Assembly (NCBI GenBank): GCA_009773005.1
Contig: WOUT01000004.1
Coordinates: 35,103-99,102, forward strand
DNA from: Chloroflexota bacterium
GTDB taxonomy: Bacteria > Chloroflexota > Anaerolineae > Anaerolineales > Anaerolineaceae
Length of the DNA: 64,000 nt
Direction of reading: 5' to 3'
Program-made: the position numbers and the translations under genes
Notes under the pieces: generated by a model
What the model saw: the letters and a program-made list of their open reading frames with translations, nothing else
Told to the model about the DNA's origin: nothing
Database searches by the model: none
Shown here: positions 17,597 to 26,175 of the stretch, piece after piece
How the letters are laid out: every line of letters begins with the position of its first letter
Numbering within the stretch: position 1 is the first letter of the stretch

Positions 17597-18307
17597 TCAT
17601 TTTGGCGGAGTGACACTAAAGTCTGAAAATTTAGCTTGAGTGTTGTCCCATACCCTGAGACCAACTCCACCAGACGTATAAGTGCTGTCAGTCGCAGTTA
17701 ATACGAGCGCTCCATCCACATATGCTTTGAAAGTATTTCCTTTGACTGAGACGCTGACTTTGTGAGGGGCATTAAAATCAAACCCGGCGGGTGGGTTTCC
17801 GATTGCCAACGGTTTAGCTAACTCCACGCCTTTTTCATCGTAGCGTCTGAAAATAAATTTATTCCCATACCCGGGGTCAACCTGAAATGAATACCCGGCA
17901 TAACTGCCCAGGCTTTTAGTCAACCGGAACGTGATGCCATATCCATCACCACTGACCAACTGCGCCATATCCATATTAACCTGGTAATCATCCGGCAGGT
18001 CTGTGGTGTTTAGAATACGCGAATCACAACTTTTCTTAGTAGTTGAAAGAATTCCATTCTCTGCTTTCCAACAATTTTGACCAAAATATGATTTCCATGA
18101 GTTGAGATTCATGAAACTATCTGTAAGATAGGTTTCTTCTTGCTGACCAAATAAACCAGATGCCTTTTCTAGTAGATTATTTACATTGACGCCGGCAACC
18201 TTTAACCCGGCAAGACTCGCCATAACCGCCAACACCACGATCAAGAGATATTCAATAATTCCCTGACCTGATTTATTTTTTTTGTAAGATCGGTTTTCTT
18301 TTTTCAC
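17597..18307 (-). CDS. Flp-type prepilin fused to a lectin/LamG-like domain
   Basis: 236 residues. The basic leader ends at Gly14 and is followed by QGIIEY and a hydrophobic helix (IIEYLLIVVLAVMASLAGL). Glu at +5 and Tyr at +6 after the Gly fit class III (Flp/Tad) prepilin cleavage. Flp pilins are normally only 50-80 residues. Here residues about 60-236 form a beta-rich domain (two Cys; VSVSVKGNTFKAYVDGALV; GGVGLRVWDN) that resembles concanavalin A-like LamG/DUF1080 domains, which often bind sugars. The protein may be a pilus-tip or minor pilin that binds carbohydrate. It overlaps the upstream gene by 4 bases and is the last gene of a four-gene run with a CpaE-like ATPase. No TadA, TadB/C or prepilin peptidase is in the window. 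Confidence 0.78.
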   Translation of the reverse strand: MKKENRSYKKNKSGQGIIEYLLIVVLAVMASLAGLKVAGVNVNNLLEKASGLFGQQEETYLTDSFMNLNSWKSYFGQNCWKAENGILSTTKKSCDSRILNTTDLPDDYQVNMDMAQLVSGDGYGITFRLTKSLGSYAGYSFQVDPGYGNKFIFRRYDEKGVELAKPLAIGNPPAGFDFNAPHKVSVSVKGNTFKAYVDGALVLTATDSTYTSGGVGLRVWDNTQAKFSDFSVTPPK

Positions 18308-18762
18308 GGCTGAATCTCCGGCGGAATTTGTGTCTCTTCTACTGTTACTTGACCAATGAAAAGTGTCTCTCCTGCCATTATTTTTACCGGGAACTCTTTG
18401 CCGATGCCCTGGTAGGCAATGATCAAAATGGTATCTCCGGCAGGCACATTCGTGAGCAAGAATTGCCCATTGTCGTCCGCTGAAGTTGATATTCCTTTGG
18501 TCAATACAAATATTTCAGCAGGAACAGGAGTTTGCTTTGAATTTGCCACAAAACCACTCACACTCCCAACCCCGGCAAGTGTCTTTACAATACTTGATGA
18601 CGAAAGGTCAATTACGCTTACTAAAATAGTTAACGCAAGCAGACACAGAATCGCTGGTCTTACCCACTTTTTCCGTGGCGGTTTCTCTTTTGGGGTTTCC
18701 TCTGCAACCTTTTTTTCGATTTCATCAACAGTAGACAAACCTTCTATTTTTTTCACTGGCAT
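18304..18762 (-). CDS. Membrane protein with carboxypeptidase-regulatory-like beta domain
   Basis: 152 residues. A cytoplasmic charged N-terminus (about 1-35, rich in Lys/Glu/Pro) is followed by one membrane segment (about 36-55, RPAILCLLALTILVSVIDL) and an external domain. That domain has the CarboxypepD_reg pattern GSVSGFVANS ... TSADDNGQFLLTNVPAGD. Such domains are transthyretin-like folds found on surface proteins. GAGGAGGTG is an excellent ribosome-binding site. It is translationally coupled to the pilin-lectin gene (4-base overlap), which suggests an assembly or anchoring partner; this is inference. Confidence 0.72.
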   Translation of the reverse strand: MPVKKIEGLSTVDEIEKKVAEETPKEKPPRKKWVRPAILCLLALTILVSVIDLSSSSIVKTLAGVGSVSGFVANSKQTPVPAEIFVLTKGISTSADDNGQFLLTNVPAGDTILIIAYQGIGKEFPVKIMAGETLFIGQVTVEETQIPPEIQP

Positions 18763-18803
18763 GTTTCACCTCCTCATTTTTTCCAATCCATAAAGTGTTT
18801 TCT

Positions 18804-19958
18804 TTAATCCTCTTTGCGCGCTGCTGTTAGCTTATAAGCCATTTTCGAAATGGACGTGCTTACAGAGGATTTTGGAGCGAGCATCAGATATGGAATGCCC
18901 TGATTGATCGCCCTGACAAAATTGATCGTGTCAAATGGAATAATCGCAAAAATTTCCATTTTCAATCCTTCTGCAATTTTTTCTGTGGTCAAAGAACTGC
19001 GCGGGAAAATTTCATTGACGACAGGTAAAATCTTTTTGCGATCGAATCCCATTTCCTCAAATATCCTGACTGCCTGATAGGCTGCATTCACCGAGGCAAG
19101 CTCAGGCGCCAGCAATAATAAAATCGCATCTGACCGCTCTAAAATGGAGATCACCGGGTCAGTGAAATGGTTGCCCGCGTCTACAATGATGTAAGGCGCG
19201 ATCATTTGCAAAGGCGGCCAAACCAAATCAATAATTTGCTTATTGATCAGGTCTGCTTCCTCAAAAAATTGAGGGGCTGGTAAAAGTTTAATCCCTGTTT
19301 CATGGTCCAGGATCATCGTTCTTAATAGGCTTTCTTCGATCGCCGTTTCAGGCCACTCTGCCAGTGAAACCGGAGTATTCTTTGGTTTTAGATTCAACAT
19401 CAATGCGCATTGACTGCTAGATAATGCCATATCCCACAAACACGTTTCAATCCCCAACAACTGTGAGATTGCTATGGAAAGGTTGACTGCAATGGAAGTC
19501 GTTCCCACCCCTCCTCGCAAACTGAAAACAGTAAATGTTTTTGAAGCCGATTGTGAAAGTGAAATGTTTTCACTCTGGCTGCGTGTTAGCAGCGCTTTAA
19601 CCCTGAGTTCCAATTCTGTTGGGCTGACCGTCTTGCTCAAATAGTCATCGGCTCCGGCTTCAAGACCAGCAACCTTATCTTTTAGATCGGTCTGACTGGT
19701 GAGCAAAATAACCGGAATCTGTTTGGTCTTTTCATCAGAACGGATCTGTTTGATAAATGCAAAACCGTCCATCCCTGGCATGACCACATCAGAGATGATT
19801 AGATCCGGAATCTCATTTTTTTCCTTGAGCCACTCCAATGCTGTTCCAGGTCTGTCGTAAGCCGTTACAGCATACCCCAATCTGATCAATATCGCCTTGA
19901 GTTTATATAGTGTAATTTCGCTGTCTTCAACGATCATGATATGCTGTTTCTCGCCCAT
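18804..19958 (-). CDS. Receiver-CpaE ATPase (second copy)
   Basis: 384 residues from the ATG at 19958 (MGEKQHIMIVEDSEIT), with GCGGAGGA correctly spaced; the track-like longer start lies before that site. The architecture is the same as the gene at 613. The CheY receiver has phospho-Asp in LIISDVVMPGMDG and Lys in YLSKTV. The SIMIBI ATPase has deviant Walker A SLRGGVGTTSIAVNLS, lacking the usual GK lysine as in CpaE. CpaE proteins are polar localisation factors of Tad pili. The adjacent Flp-like pilin supports that function here. It is probably controlled by phosphorylation from a kinase encoded elsewhere. Confidence 0.87.
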   Translation of the reverse strand: MGEKQHIMIVEDSEITLYKLKAILIRLGYAVTAYDRPGTALEWLKEKNEIPDLIISDVVMPGMDGFAFIKQIRSDEKTKQIPVILLTSQTDLKDKVAGLEAGADDYLSKTVSPTELELRVKALLTRSQSENISLSQSASKTFTVFSLRGGVGTTSIAVNLSIAISQLLGIETCLWDMALSSSQCALMLNLKPKNTPVSLAEWPETAIEESLLRTMILDHETGIKLLPAPQFFEEADLINKQIIDLVWPPLQMIAPYIIVDAGNHFTDPVISILERSDAILLLLAPELASVNAAYQAVRIFEEMGFDRKKILPVVNEIFPRSSLTTEKIAEGLKMEIFAIIPFDTINFVRAINQGIPYLMLAPKSSVSTSISKMAYKLTAARKED

Positions 19959-19994
19959 TACCATTCCTCCGCTTTTGAAATTCAATACCCTTAA

Positions 19995-20783
19995 TTATGC
20001 AATATTTGCCTGAAATTGATCCAATGCATCACTCAATTGTATGAATTCGTGTTTGATACTGGCAATTTGAATATCCAAATTGTCAATAACTGATTGTTTT
20101 ATTAGAATTTCGAGTCTTTGACAGAGTTGTTCTAATTTAATGGCGCCAATCTGGCTGCTGCTCCCTTTCAATGTGTGGACCAGCCTTAGTATCCCTTCGG
20201 TATTCTTTTGGTTGATGGCAATTTCCATTTGGTCAATGAGTTTCGGAGCATCCTTTTTATAGAGCTCAATCAAATGGGTTCCCGCACCTTTTCCTTCGTC
20301 ACCCATGAGTTCCATAAAATCCCGTAAAACGTTTTCATTCAGCGTCTTTAAGTCTTCGTTTTTCTCTTCTCGAAGATTCGCAGATGATGCCTGTAGAATT
20401 AGTTCGGTTTGCTCTGAAATAAGTTCCAATACAGAGATCAGATTATCCAGTTGGATGGGTTTGGTTAAGACGGCATCCATTCCGGCGTCTAAATATTTAT
20501 CTTTTTCACCTTTGGAAGATTCTGCGGTTAGTGCGATGATCTTTGGTTGTTTTGTAGCTGGGTAATGCGCCCGGATCAGTTTTGTTGCGGTAACCCCATC
20601 CATTTCGGGCATCTGGATGTCCATTAAAATGACGTCAAAATCTTCCTGATCCATTTTATTCAACACTTGAATACCGTTATTAGCCAGGGCAGCGCTATAC
20701 CCGATGCGAGACAGAATGCGCAGCATCAAATGTTGGTTGATCTCATTATCTTCAGCGAGTAGAATTTTCAAGTCAGAAGGCAT
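19995..20783 (-). CDS. Response regulator with receiver and HPt domains
   Basis: 262 residues. Receiver residues 1-120: acidic AEDNEIN, phospho-Asp in VILMDIQMPEMDG, Lys in LTKPIQ. A linker follows, then an HPt four-helix domain at about 155-260 with the phosphorylatable His in LVHTLKGSSSQIG. There is no kinase or output domain, so it is a phosphorelay intermediate that resembles the tail of a hybrid kinase. GAGAGGGG precedes the ATG. It is the first gene of the run ending with the pilin-lectin gene, 36 bases before the CpaE-like gene, and could pass phosphate to that gene's receiver. Confidence 0.88.
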   Translation of the reverse strand: MPSDLKILLAEDNEINQHLMLRILSRIGYSAALANNGIQVLNKMDQEDFDVILMDIQMPEMDGVTATKLIRAHYPATKQPKIIALTAESSKGEKDKYLDAGMDAVLTKPIQLDNLISVLELISEQTELILQASSANLREEKNEDLKTLNENVLRDFMELMGDEGKGAGTHLIELYKKDAPKLIDQMEIAINQKNTEGILRLVHTLKGSSSQIGAIKLEQLCQRLEILIKQSVIDNLDIQIASIKHEFIQLSDALDQFQANIA

Positions 20784-21065
20784 GCCCCTCTCTTTCCCGG
20801 ACGCTGTTCTTCGCCTCTGTCATAATTCGAGTATCTAGTATCATTATAGCGGGTCTGAACGTGAATACAATCTCACGTTTTTTCATCGAAAAAGCGAACA
20901 GGCATTTCCAACACTAATGGATAATAAGGTGCGCTATGGAGAAACGCTTGAGACGGTGGCAGAAATGCAGGTAGAAATTGATGAGGCGATAATTCAGGAA
21001 TGAGTGATTGGGAATTCGTAATCAGGAAATCTCCTACTCCCTAATAACAAATCATTGATTACTGC

Positions 21066-21605
21066 TCAACTGAAAAACCCCAGCACTGTAGCCCCGCCAA
21101 AAGCGAAAAGCAGCATCTTGCCGGTCTTGCCGATCCAGCTCCACAGCAAAAAACGCCACACCGGCAACCGCAGAGCGCCCGCCACCATGCCCGCCACATC
21201 GAATAGCGGATTGGGTACAAAAGCCAGGATCACGATGGTAATATCCCCATATTTTTTCATCCAGCCCGACACGCGGTCATACCATTTGCGGTTTTCGATC
21301 ACCGCTCGTCCACTGAAGCCTGCCATGTAACCCGTAAGCTCACCGATAGTCGCACCAGTACCGGCTGCCAGCGCCACCCAACACGGGTTGAACACTGCCC
21401 CCATTGCCGAGGTGAAAAGCACTCCCGGAACAGGCAAGATGAGCGTGGCGTTCGAAAAAAGCGAGATCAAGAAGATTCCGGGATACCCCAGCGCTTCAAG
21501 CTTCTCCACTTTATCCCGGTTGATGAATAGCAGCGCCGTCAAGGCGATCACAACAAGCAATATGACCACCCGCAAGACGTTCAGCCGCCAGCCGGTCAAC
21601 TTCAT
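21066..21605 (-). CDS. DedA/VTT-family membrane protein
   Basis: 179 residues with about five hydrophobic segments. The VTT (SNARE-associated/DedA) pattern is visible as SNATLILPVPG, GATIGELTGYMAGFSGR and FVPNPLFDVAGMVAG. Members flip or scavenge lipids such as undecaprenyl phosphate or phosphatidylethanolamine, or maintain membrane potential. At 179 residues it is close to the short YqaA-like type. The ATG overlaps the udk stop by 4 bases, so it is coupled to uridine kinase, with no obvious functional reason. Confidence 0.85.
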   Translation of the reverse strand: MKLTGWRLNVLRVVILLVVIALTALLFINRDKVEKLEALGYPGIFLISLFSNATLILPVPGVLFTSAMGAVFNPCWVALAAGTGATIGELTGYMAGFSGRAVIENRKWYDRVSGWMKKYGDITIVILAFVPNPLFDVAGMVAGALRLPVWRFLLWSWIGKTGKMLLFAFGGATVLGFFS

Positions 21606-22246
21606 GCGTCTTTGTGTTCTTCTTTTAACAGGGATTCAATGCGCGCGATCACCATATCCATCGCCACCACGTTCAGCCCACCTTCCGGGATGATCACATC
21701 CGCGTAGCGCTTGGAGGGTTCGACAAATTCAAGGTGCATGGGTCGGACGGTGCTCAAGTATTGTTTCACAACCATCTCGGTCGTGCGTCCGCGCTCGGTG
21801 ATATCGCGGTTGAGCCGGCGGATGAAGCGGATGTCCGAGTCGGTATCGACGAAGATCTTCACATCAAACAGCTTGCGCAGCTGCGGGTCAGCGTAGATGA
21901 GAATACCCTCCACCAGGATCACGCGCTTGGGTTCCACGTGGATGGTTTCTTTGGTGCGGCTGTGGGTGGTGAAATCATACACCGGCAGTTCAACCGGCTT
22001 CCATTCCTTGAGCTGCAAAATGTGGTCGCGCAGCATCTCGGATTCCAGCGAATCGGGGTGGTCAAAATTGACTTGGGTACGTTGCGCGGGCGGCAGGCCG
22101 GTTAGTTCACGGTAGTAGGCGTCATGCGGCAGGTAGGCGATGCGCTGGCGGCCAACGCGCTCGAGCACGATATCCGCGACGGTGGTCTTGCCGGAGCCAG
22201 ACCCGCCGGCCACGCCGATCACAAGGGGGGTTGATTTATTGGGCAT
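21602..22246 (-). CDS. udk: Uridine kinase
   Basis: 214 residues. The P-loop is GGSGSGKTTVAD. The uridine-binding HDAYYRELTGLPP and NFDHPDSLE, the VILVEGILIYADP stretch and the RRLNRDITERGR lid are typical of Udk. It phosphorylates uridine and cytidine. It complements upp and pyrG in pyrimidine salvage. There is no ribosome-binding site; TATAAT ends 6 bases before the ATG, so the mRNA is probably leaderless. Confidence 0.95.
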   Translation of the reverse strand: MPNKSTPLVIGVAGGSGSGKTTVADIVLERVGRQRIAYLPHDAYYRELTGLPPAQRTQVNFDHPDSLESEMLRDHILQLKEWKPVELPVYDFTTHSRTKETIHVEPKRVILVEGILIYADPQLRKLFDVKIFVDTDSDIRFIRRLNRDITERGRTTEMVVKQYLSTVRPMHLEFVEPSKRYADVIIPEGGLNVVAMDMVIARIESLLKEEHKDA

Positions 22247-22252
22247 AAAGGT

Positions 22253-22258
22253 ATTATA
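22253..22258 (-). promoter_or_regulatory. -10 box giving leaderless udk mRNA
   Basis: TATAAT on the minus strand, exactly 6 bases before the udk ATG. Confidence 0.6.
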
Positions 22259-22385
22259 GTTGAAAGTTAGGATTTTTGTTTTAAACAGTCATTAAACTGT
22301 CATTAGGAGCTGTTTTTGCGATGAAGTAATCCCCTAAATTAGAGATTGATACACTTCTTCGAGGCTCGCAACACTGCATAAATAG

Positions 22386-22458
22386 AGCCACCGGTGGGAG
22401 TCGAACCCGCGACCCGCCGCTTACGAAGCGGCTGCTCTACCAACTGAGCTACGGTGGC
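22386..22458 (-). tRNA. tRNA-Thr (anticodon CGT)
   Basis: 73 bases with a standard cloverleaf: acceptor GCCACCG/CGGTGGC, D-arm GCTC/GAGC, anticodon stem GCCGC/GCGGC with loop TTCGTAA, and T-loop TTCGACT. The anticodon CGT reads ACG. The T stem has one C50-A64 mismatch. CCA is not encoded. Confidence 0.93.
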
Positions 22459-22517
22459 GTATAATTAGCGCGACGCAAATTATAACAGCACCCTCATTGA
22501 AAGGGCAAGGAACTGAC

Positions 22518-23765
22518 TTGAATATCGCCATGTTCTCTTACCACACCTGCCCGCTCGCCACCCTGGGCGGCAAAGACACCGGCGGCATGAACGTGTATGT
22601 CGCCGAGCTTACCCGCGAATTAGGCCGAGAGGGCATTCACGTGGATGTCTTCACCCGTTCGCAGGACGAGCACGTCCCGCATGTCATTCACAGCCTCGGC
22701 TACGGTAACCGGGTGGTGCACATCCCCGCGGGACCTGAGGTGCCGCTTCCCAAACCGGAGCTCGCTTCCTATATTCCATTATTCGCAGAGGAAATCCAGC
22801 GCTTCGCCGCGGAAAAGGGCATCCAATACGACCTGATCCACAGCCATTACTGGATGTCCGGCATCGCCGCGGAGATCCTGAAAACCGTCTGGAATGTGCC
22901 CGTTCTTCAAATGTTTCACACTCTCGGCTTGATGAAAAACCGCATCGCCCAATCCCCTGAAGAGATGGAAGGCGATTACCGCATCAACGGTGAGCGCCAG
23001 GTGATGCGTACCGCGGATAAGATCGTGGCTGCCACCCAGGCAGAAGAAGCCCAGCTTGAATTTCTGTATGGCGTGGAGGCCCAAAAGATCGTTACCATTC
23101 CCCCGGGTGTTGATATTGCCCGTTTCTATCCCATCCCGGATGACGAAGCCAAGGAAGCCATCGGTCATCAAGGCTGCCCGCGGCTGCTGCTGTTCGTCGG
23201 TCGTATCGAACCTCTCAAAGGGGTAGATACGCTCATTCGCGCACTGGCGTTGGTGAGACAGTCAGGTATCCTCGAAAGTGAGTGTTATTCGCTGGCCATC
23301 ATTGGCGGCGAGCCTGACGCCCCCTCCGAAGTGATGAGCGCCGAGATGGCTCGTTTGCAAGCCCTGTGCAGTGAGTTGGGCATTGGCGACCTGGTGGTCT
23401 TCTTGGGCAAACGTGCGCAGGAGACACTGCCCTACTATTACTCCGCCGCTGACATTTTAATCATGCCTTCCCATTATGAATCCTTCGGCATGGTGGCGCT
23501 TGAAGCTATGGCGTGCGGCACACCTGTGATCGCTTCTCAAGTTGGCGGTCTGGCATTTCTAGTGCAGGATGGCATCACCGGTTTTGTTGTCCCCGGCGGC
23601 GACCCGCTTGCCTTGAGTAAAACACTAACCAGGCTCATCCAACAGCCCGAGCTGCGTGAGCGCTTGGGTCATCAAGCTGCTGAATACGCCAAATGGTATA
23701 GCTGGGACAAAATCACCACCCGCATCAAGGCAGTGTATGAGGAATTGACCGGTCAACCAGAGTGA
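22518..23765 (+). CDS. GT4-family glycosyltransferase, MshA-like
   Basis: 415 residues from the TTG at 22518 (AAGGAA upstream), giving MNIAMFSYHTCP; a longer TTG start at 22497 is possible. The GT-B N-terminal part has GGMNVYVAELTRELGREG and the nucleotide-sugar site has GRIEPLKGVDTLI. The E-x7-E motif is in HYESFGMVALEAMACGTPVI. The pattern TCPLATLGGKDTGGMNVYV is like MshA (inositol-phosphate GlcNAc transferase) and sucrose-phosphate synthase relatives. The acceptor is not known, and no mycothiol genes are nearby. It stands alone. Confidence 0.86.
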   Translation: MNIAMFSYHTCPLATLGGKDTGGMNVYVAELTRELGREGIHVDVFTRSQDEHVPHVIHSLGYGNRVVHIPAGPEVPLPKPELASYIPLFAEEIQRFAAEKGIQYDLIHSHYWMSGIAAEILKTVWNVPVLQMFHTLGLMKNRIAQSPEEMEGDYRINGERQVMRTADKIVAATQAEEAQLEFLYGVEAQKIVTIPPGVDIARFYPIPDDEAKEAIGHQGCPRLLLFVGRIEPLKGVDTLIRALALVRQSGILESECYSLAIIGGEPDAPSEVMSAEMARLQALCSELGIGDLVVFLGKRAQETLPYYYSAADILIMPSHYESFGMVALEAMACGTPVIASQVGGLAFLVQDGITGFVVPGGDPLALSKTLTRLIQQPELRERLGHQAAEYAKWYSWDKITTRIKAVYEELTGQPE

Positions 23766-23993
23766 CCGTAGAGGATTAAAAGAAGAGAATAGTGAGCATC
23801 ACGGAAAAATCGAAAGCCTAGGCAATAAGCGCGGTCTCCGGTCTTCCCAAAGTTTCGGCTGACCGTAAAAAAACACATCATTAATTCCATGAGTGTTTAA
23901 CGCTTAAACGCATAACCAAATCCGTCTGAGATCTTGCATGTTGATTCTTGTATATATCAGTTCATTTTCCACACTCATTTAGACATGGATTTC

Positions 23994-25187
23994 TCAGTCA
24001 TCCCTGGGTTTTATTTTAATGGCTCGCCTGACTGCCTGTTTCCCGTACTTTTCGCGTAATTCATCCAGCGCGTCCAGCAAACGGCGTTCTTTCTCGGTTG
24101 GCGTTTCCCACAATGTCATCTGGTGTGACGTTTCCACCAGGTCAGCGCTACCGACCCCGATCAGCCGAACAGGTTTGCCACTCGTCCAAATCGTCTTGAA
24201 AAGAGTCTCCACTGTTGAATAAATAACGCCATCCTGGTCAGTGGGTTGCGCCAGCGAAACCTGCCTGGTGTGCGTGCTGAAATCCGACCAGCGGATCTTA
24301 ATCCGTACCACTCGCGCACAAAACCCTTCCTGCCGTAAATTGTACGCCACATGAGCAGAAAGGTCTTTCAGCGTGCGCCGAAGTGTGGTCAGATCAGCGG
24401 TGTCTTTTGAAAAAGTGGTTTCCTGGCTGATAGATTTTACTTGACGATCAAGTATCACCGGCCGGTCATCAATCCCGCGCGCCCGGTCATACAGTTCCAG
24501 ACCATATTTGCCAAACAAACGCTCCAATTCTGCTTTAGAGCGGGTTGTGATATCTCCAATAGTGTGCATCCCTGCATTTACCAGGCTGGTTTCCATTTTA
24601 GGTCCAACCCCCCACATGGCTTTGGCGGGTAATGGCGCCAGAAATTCAGCTTCCTTGCCAGGCGGAACCACCAGGATGGCACGGGGATATGAATCACCCT
24701 TGCTGCGCGTCTTGCCTGTATTGGTGGCGATCTTTGCCACTAGCTTATTGGATGCCACGCCGATCGAACAAGGCAGTCCGATGTTCGCAAGCACATCCGC
24801 TTGCAGTTTTCGGGCGATGGTTTCGCCATCCTGTGGTAAATCGCTGACATCTAAAAACGCCTCATCAATGGAGATCTGTTCTACCAATCCTGTCAGTTGG
24901 TCAAGGATATCCATTACAGCATGAGATTTGGCTGAATAGTCGCCGTAAGAACCTGAGAGCAAAATAAGCTGTGGGCACTGTCGCAGAGCCTGCCCGCTCG
25001 GCATGGCAGAACGCACTCCGCATTTTCGCGCAGGGTAAGAACAAGAAGAGATCACTCCCCTGTGTTCCGGCTTTCCCCCTACCGCAAATGCCTTGCCATC
25101 AAGTGAAGGGTCTTTCAGTTCTTCCACTGCACAAAAAAAAGCGTCAAGATCTAGATGCAGGATTTTTCGAAAACGGGTGGCTGTCAT
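23994..25187 (-). CDS. dinB: DNA polymerase IV (Y-family)
   Basis: 397 residues. Catalytic carboxylates are in LDLDAFFCAVEE and ISIDEAFLDVS. The steric-gate and finger region SSCSYPARKCGVRSAMPSGQA and the little-finger domain follow. It carries out translesion synthesis. The C-terminus shows no clear beta-clamp consensus that I can pick out. TAAAAT lies 7 bases before the ATG, so it is another candidate leaderless gene. No LexA-type box was recognised. Confidence 0.95.
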   Translation of the reverse strand: MTATRFRKILHLDLDAFFCAVEELKDPSLDGKAFAVGGKPEHRGVISSCSYPARKCGVRSAMPSGQALRQCPQLILLSGSYGDYSAKSHAVMDILDQLTGLVEQISIDEAFLDVSDLPQDGETIARKLQADVLANIGLPCSIGVASNKLVAKIATNTGKTRSKGDSYPRAILVVPPGKEAEFLAPLPAKAMWGVGPKMETSLVNAGMHTIGDITTRSKAELERLFGKYGLELYDRARGIDDRPVILDRQVKSISQETTFSKDTADLTTLRRTLKDLSAHVAYNLRQEGFCARVVRIKIRWSDFSTHTRQVSLAQPTDQDGVIYSTVETLFKTIWTSGKPVRLIGVGSADLVETSHQMTLWETPTEKERRLLDALDELREKYGKQAVRRAIKIKPRDD

Positions 25188-25194
25188 TAATTTG

Positions 25195-25200
25195 ATTTTA
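25195..25200 (-). promoter_or_regulatory. -10-like box of dinB, leaderless arrangement
   Basis: TAAAAT on the minus strand, 7 bases before the dinB ATG. Confidence 0.45.
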
Positions 25201-25280
25201 GCACAATCGTTCTAGTTGTCAATATTGGTTATTGTGCCTGAAGTAAATGGCTATTTTCCAATGGAGACGAAATAGGTAAG

Positions 25281-26066
25281 CTAATCTGGTTCGAGCAGCC
25301 AGGATTTTGTGGCAAAAAGGAAGAATCCTTCAGGCACGGTCTCAGGATAGCCATCTCCGGAAAGGAATGCCTGTTCGATCAAATGATTGGTGTCAATGAA
25401 TTTGTAGGTTTGTTCAAACACTTCAGACAAATTTCCCTGATTGTCTTCGAGGTAAATATCAACCCCTATCTGCCGTACTCCCGTGGTTACGAATTTATCT
25501 CGAGTCGCATTGATCCAACCGACCGCCGAAAAAGTTTTATATTCCACTCCATCGAGAGAACTTTCGATGTCCGGTTTGCCCGGCGGCCAAGGTTTCACAT
25601 AATGTCCGCCAATAATGATGCGGTATTGGTGACCTTTGCCATACTTATCGAAGAACACAATCACATTTTCGTAACCATTGATCACTTCGTCAGGATTGCT
25701 TACCCACCCTTCATCGAACATCAGGCAAGTGACCACTGACGCATATCGCCTCACGTTGTCCGAAGTTGATCTTCTTCTCACGAGCTGGGTTGGTGAGTTG
25801 ATCCCATTTACATCAGTAAAAAAACCTGCTAAAACCAATTCACCTGTTCCGCAGTAACCATATTCAGGCAAAGCAGGAGTCGATTCCGTAGTTGGCGTCG
25901 GGTATTCGATTGTGATATTCGCCGGTGTCTGAGGTAAAGGTGTTTCATTTTGAGGAATCTCCGTTTCCACAGGTGCGGAAACATCTCTACCGCAAGCCGA
26001 GATAGAAAAGATTGCCCCAAGAATAACAATTCCGATAAGCATAAATCGCTGCACACCAATCCCCAT
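25281..26066 (-). CDS. Secreted lipoprotein of unknown function
   Basis: 261 residues. A lipoprotein signal peptide spans residues 1-24 with Cys25 in FSISAC. A Pro/Thr/Glu-rich linker (about 30-70) is followed by a globular domain with about four Cys-free beta-rich blocks; two Cys appear in YCGTG and VTCLMF. I do not recognise the domain. It would be anchored to the outer face of the membrane. It stands alone between dinB and the isomerase gene. Confidence 0.75.
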   Translation of the reverse strand: MGIGVQRFMLIGIVILGAIFSISACGRDVSAPVETEIPQNETPLPQTPANITIEYPTPTTESTPALPEYGYCGTGELVLAGFFTDVNGINSPTQLVRRRSTSDNVRRYASVVTCLMFDEGWVSNPDEVINGYENVIVFFDKYGKGHQYRIIIGGHYVKPWPPGKPDIESSLDGVEYKTFSAVGWINATRDKFVTTGVRQIGVDIYLEDNQGNLSEVFEQTYKFIDTNHLIEQAFLSGDGYPETVPEGFFLFATKSWLLEPD

Positions 26067-26175
26067 CTATGATTTGTTATGCGTTAATGATACGTATAAT
26101 TGCAACTCTAGGCAAATAACTCTGGTTTATGAATTTACAGTAAAACTGGGCTTGCGCTCATTCTTGGATATCGAT

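Noticed and set aside
20917..21003. 28-residue frame MDNKVRYGETLETVAEMQV...
   Set aside because: It has a protein-like feel and continues upstream to a TAG without a start codon, but no ribosome-binding site or recognised family; possibly a gene remnant.
22386..22458. tRNA-Thr as a possible pseudogene because of the C50-A64 mismatch
   Set aside because: Every other stem and all conserved loop bases are intact; one T-stem mismatch is not enough.
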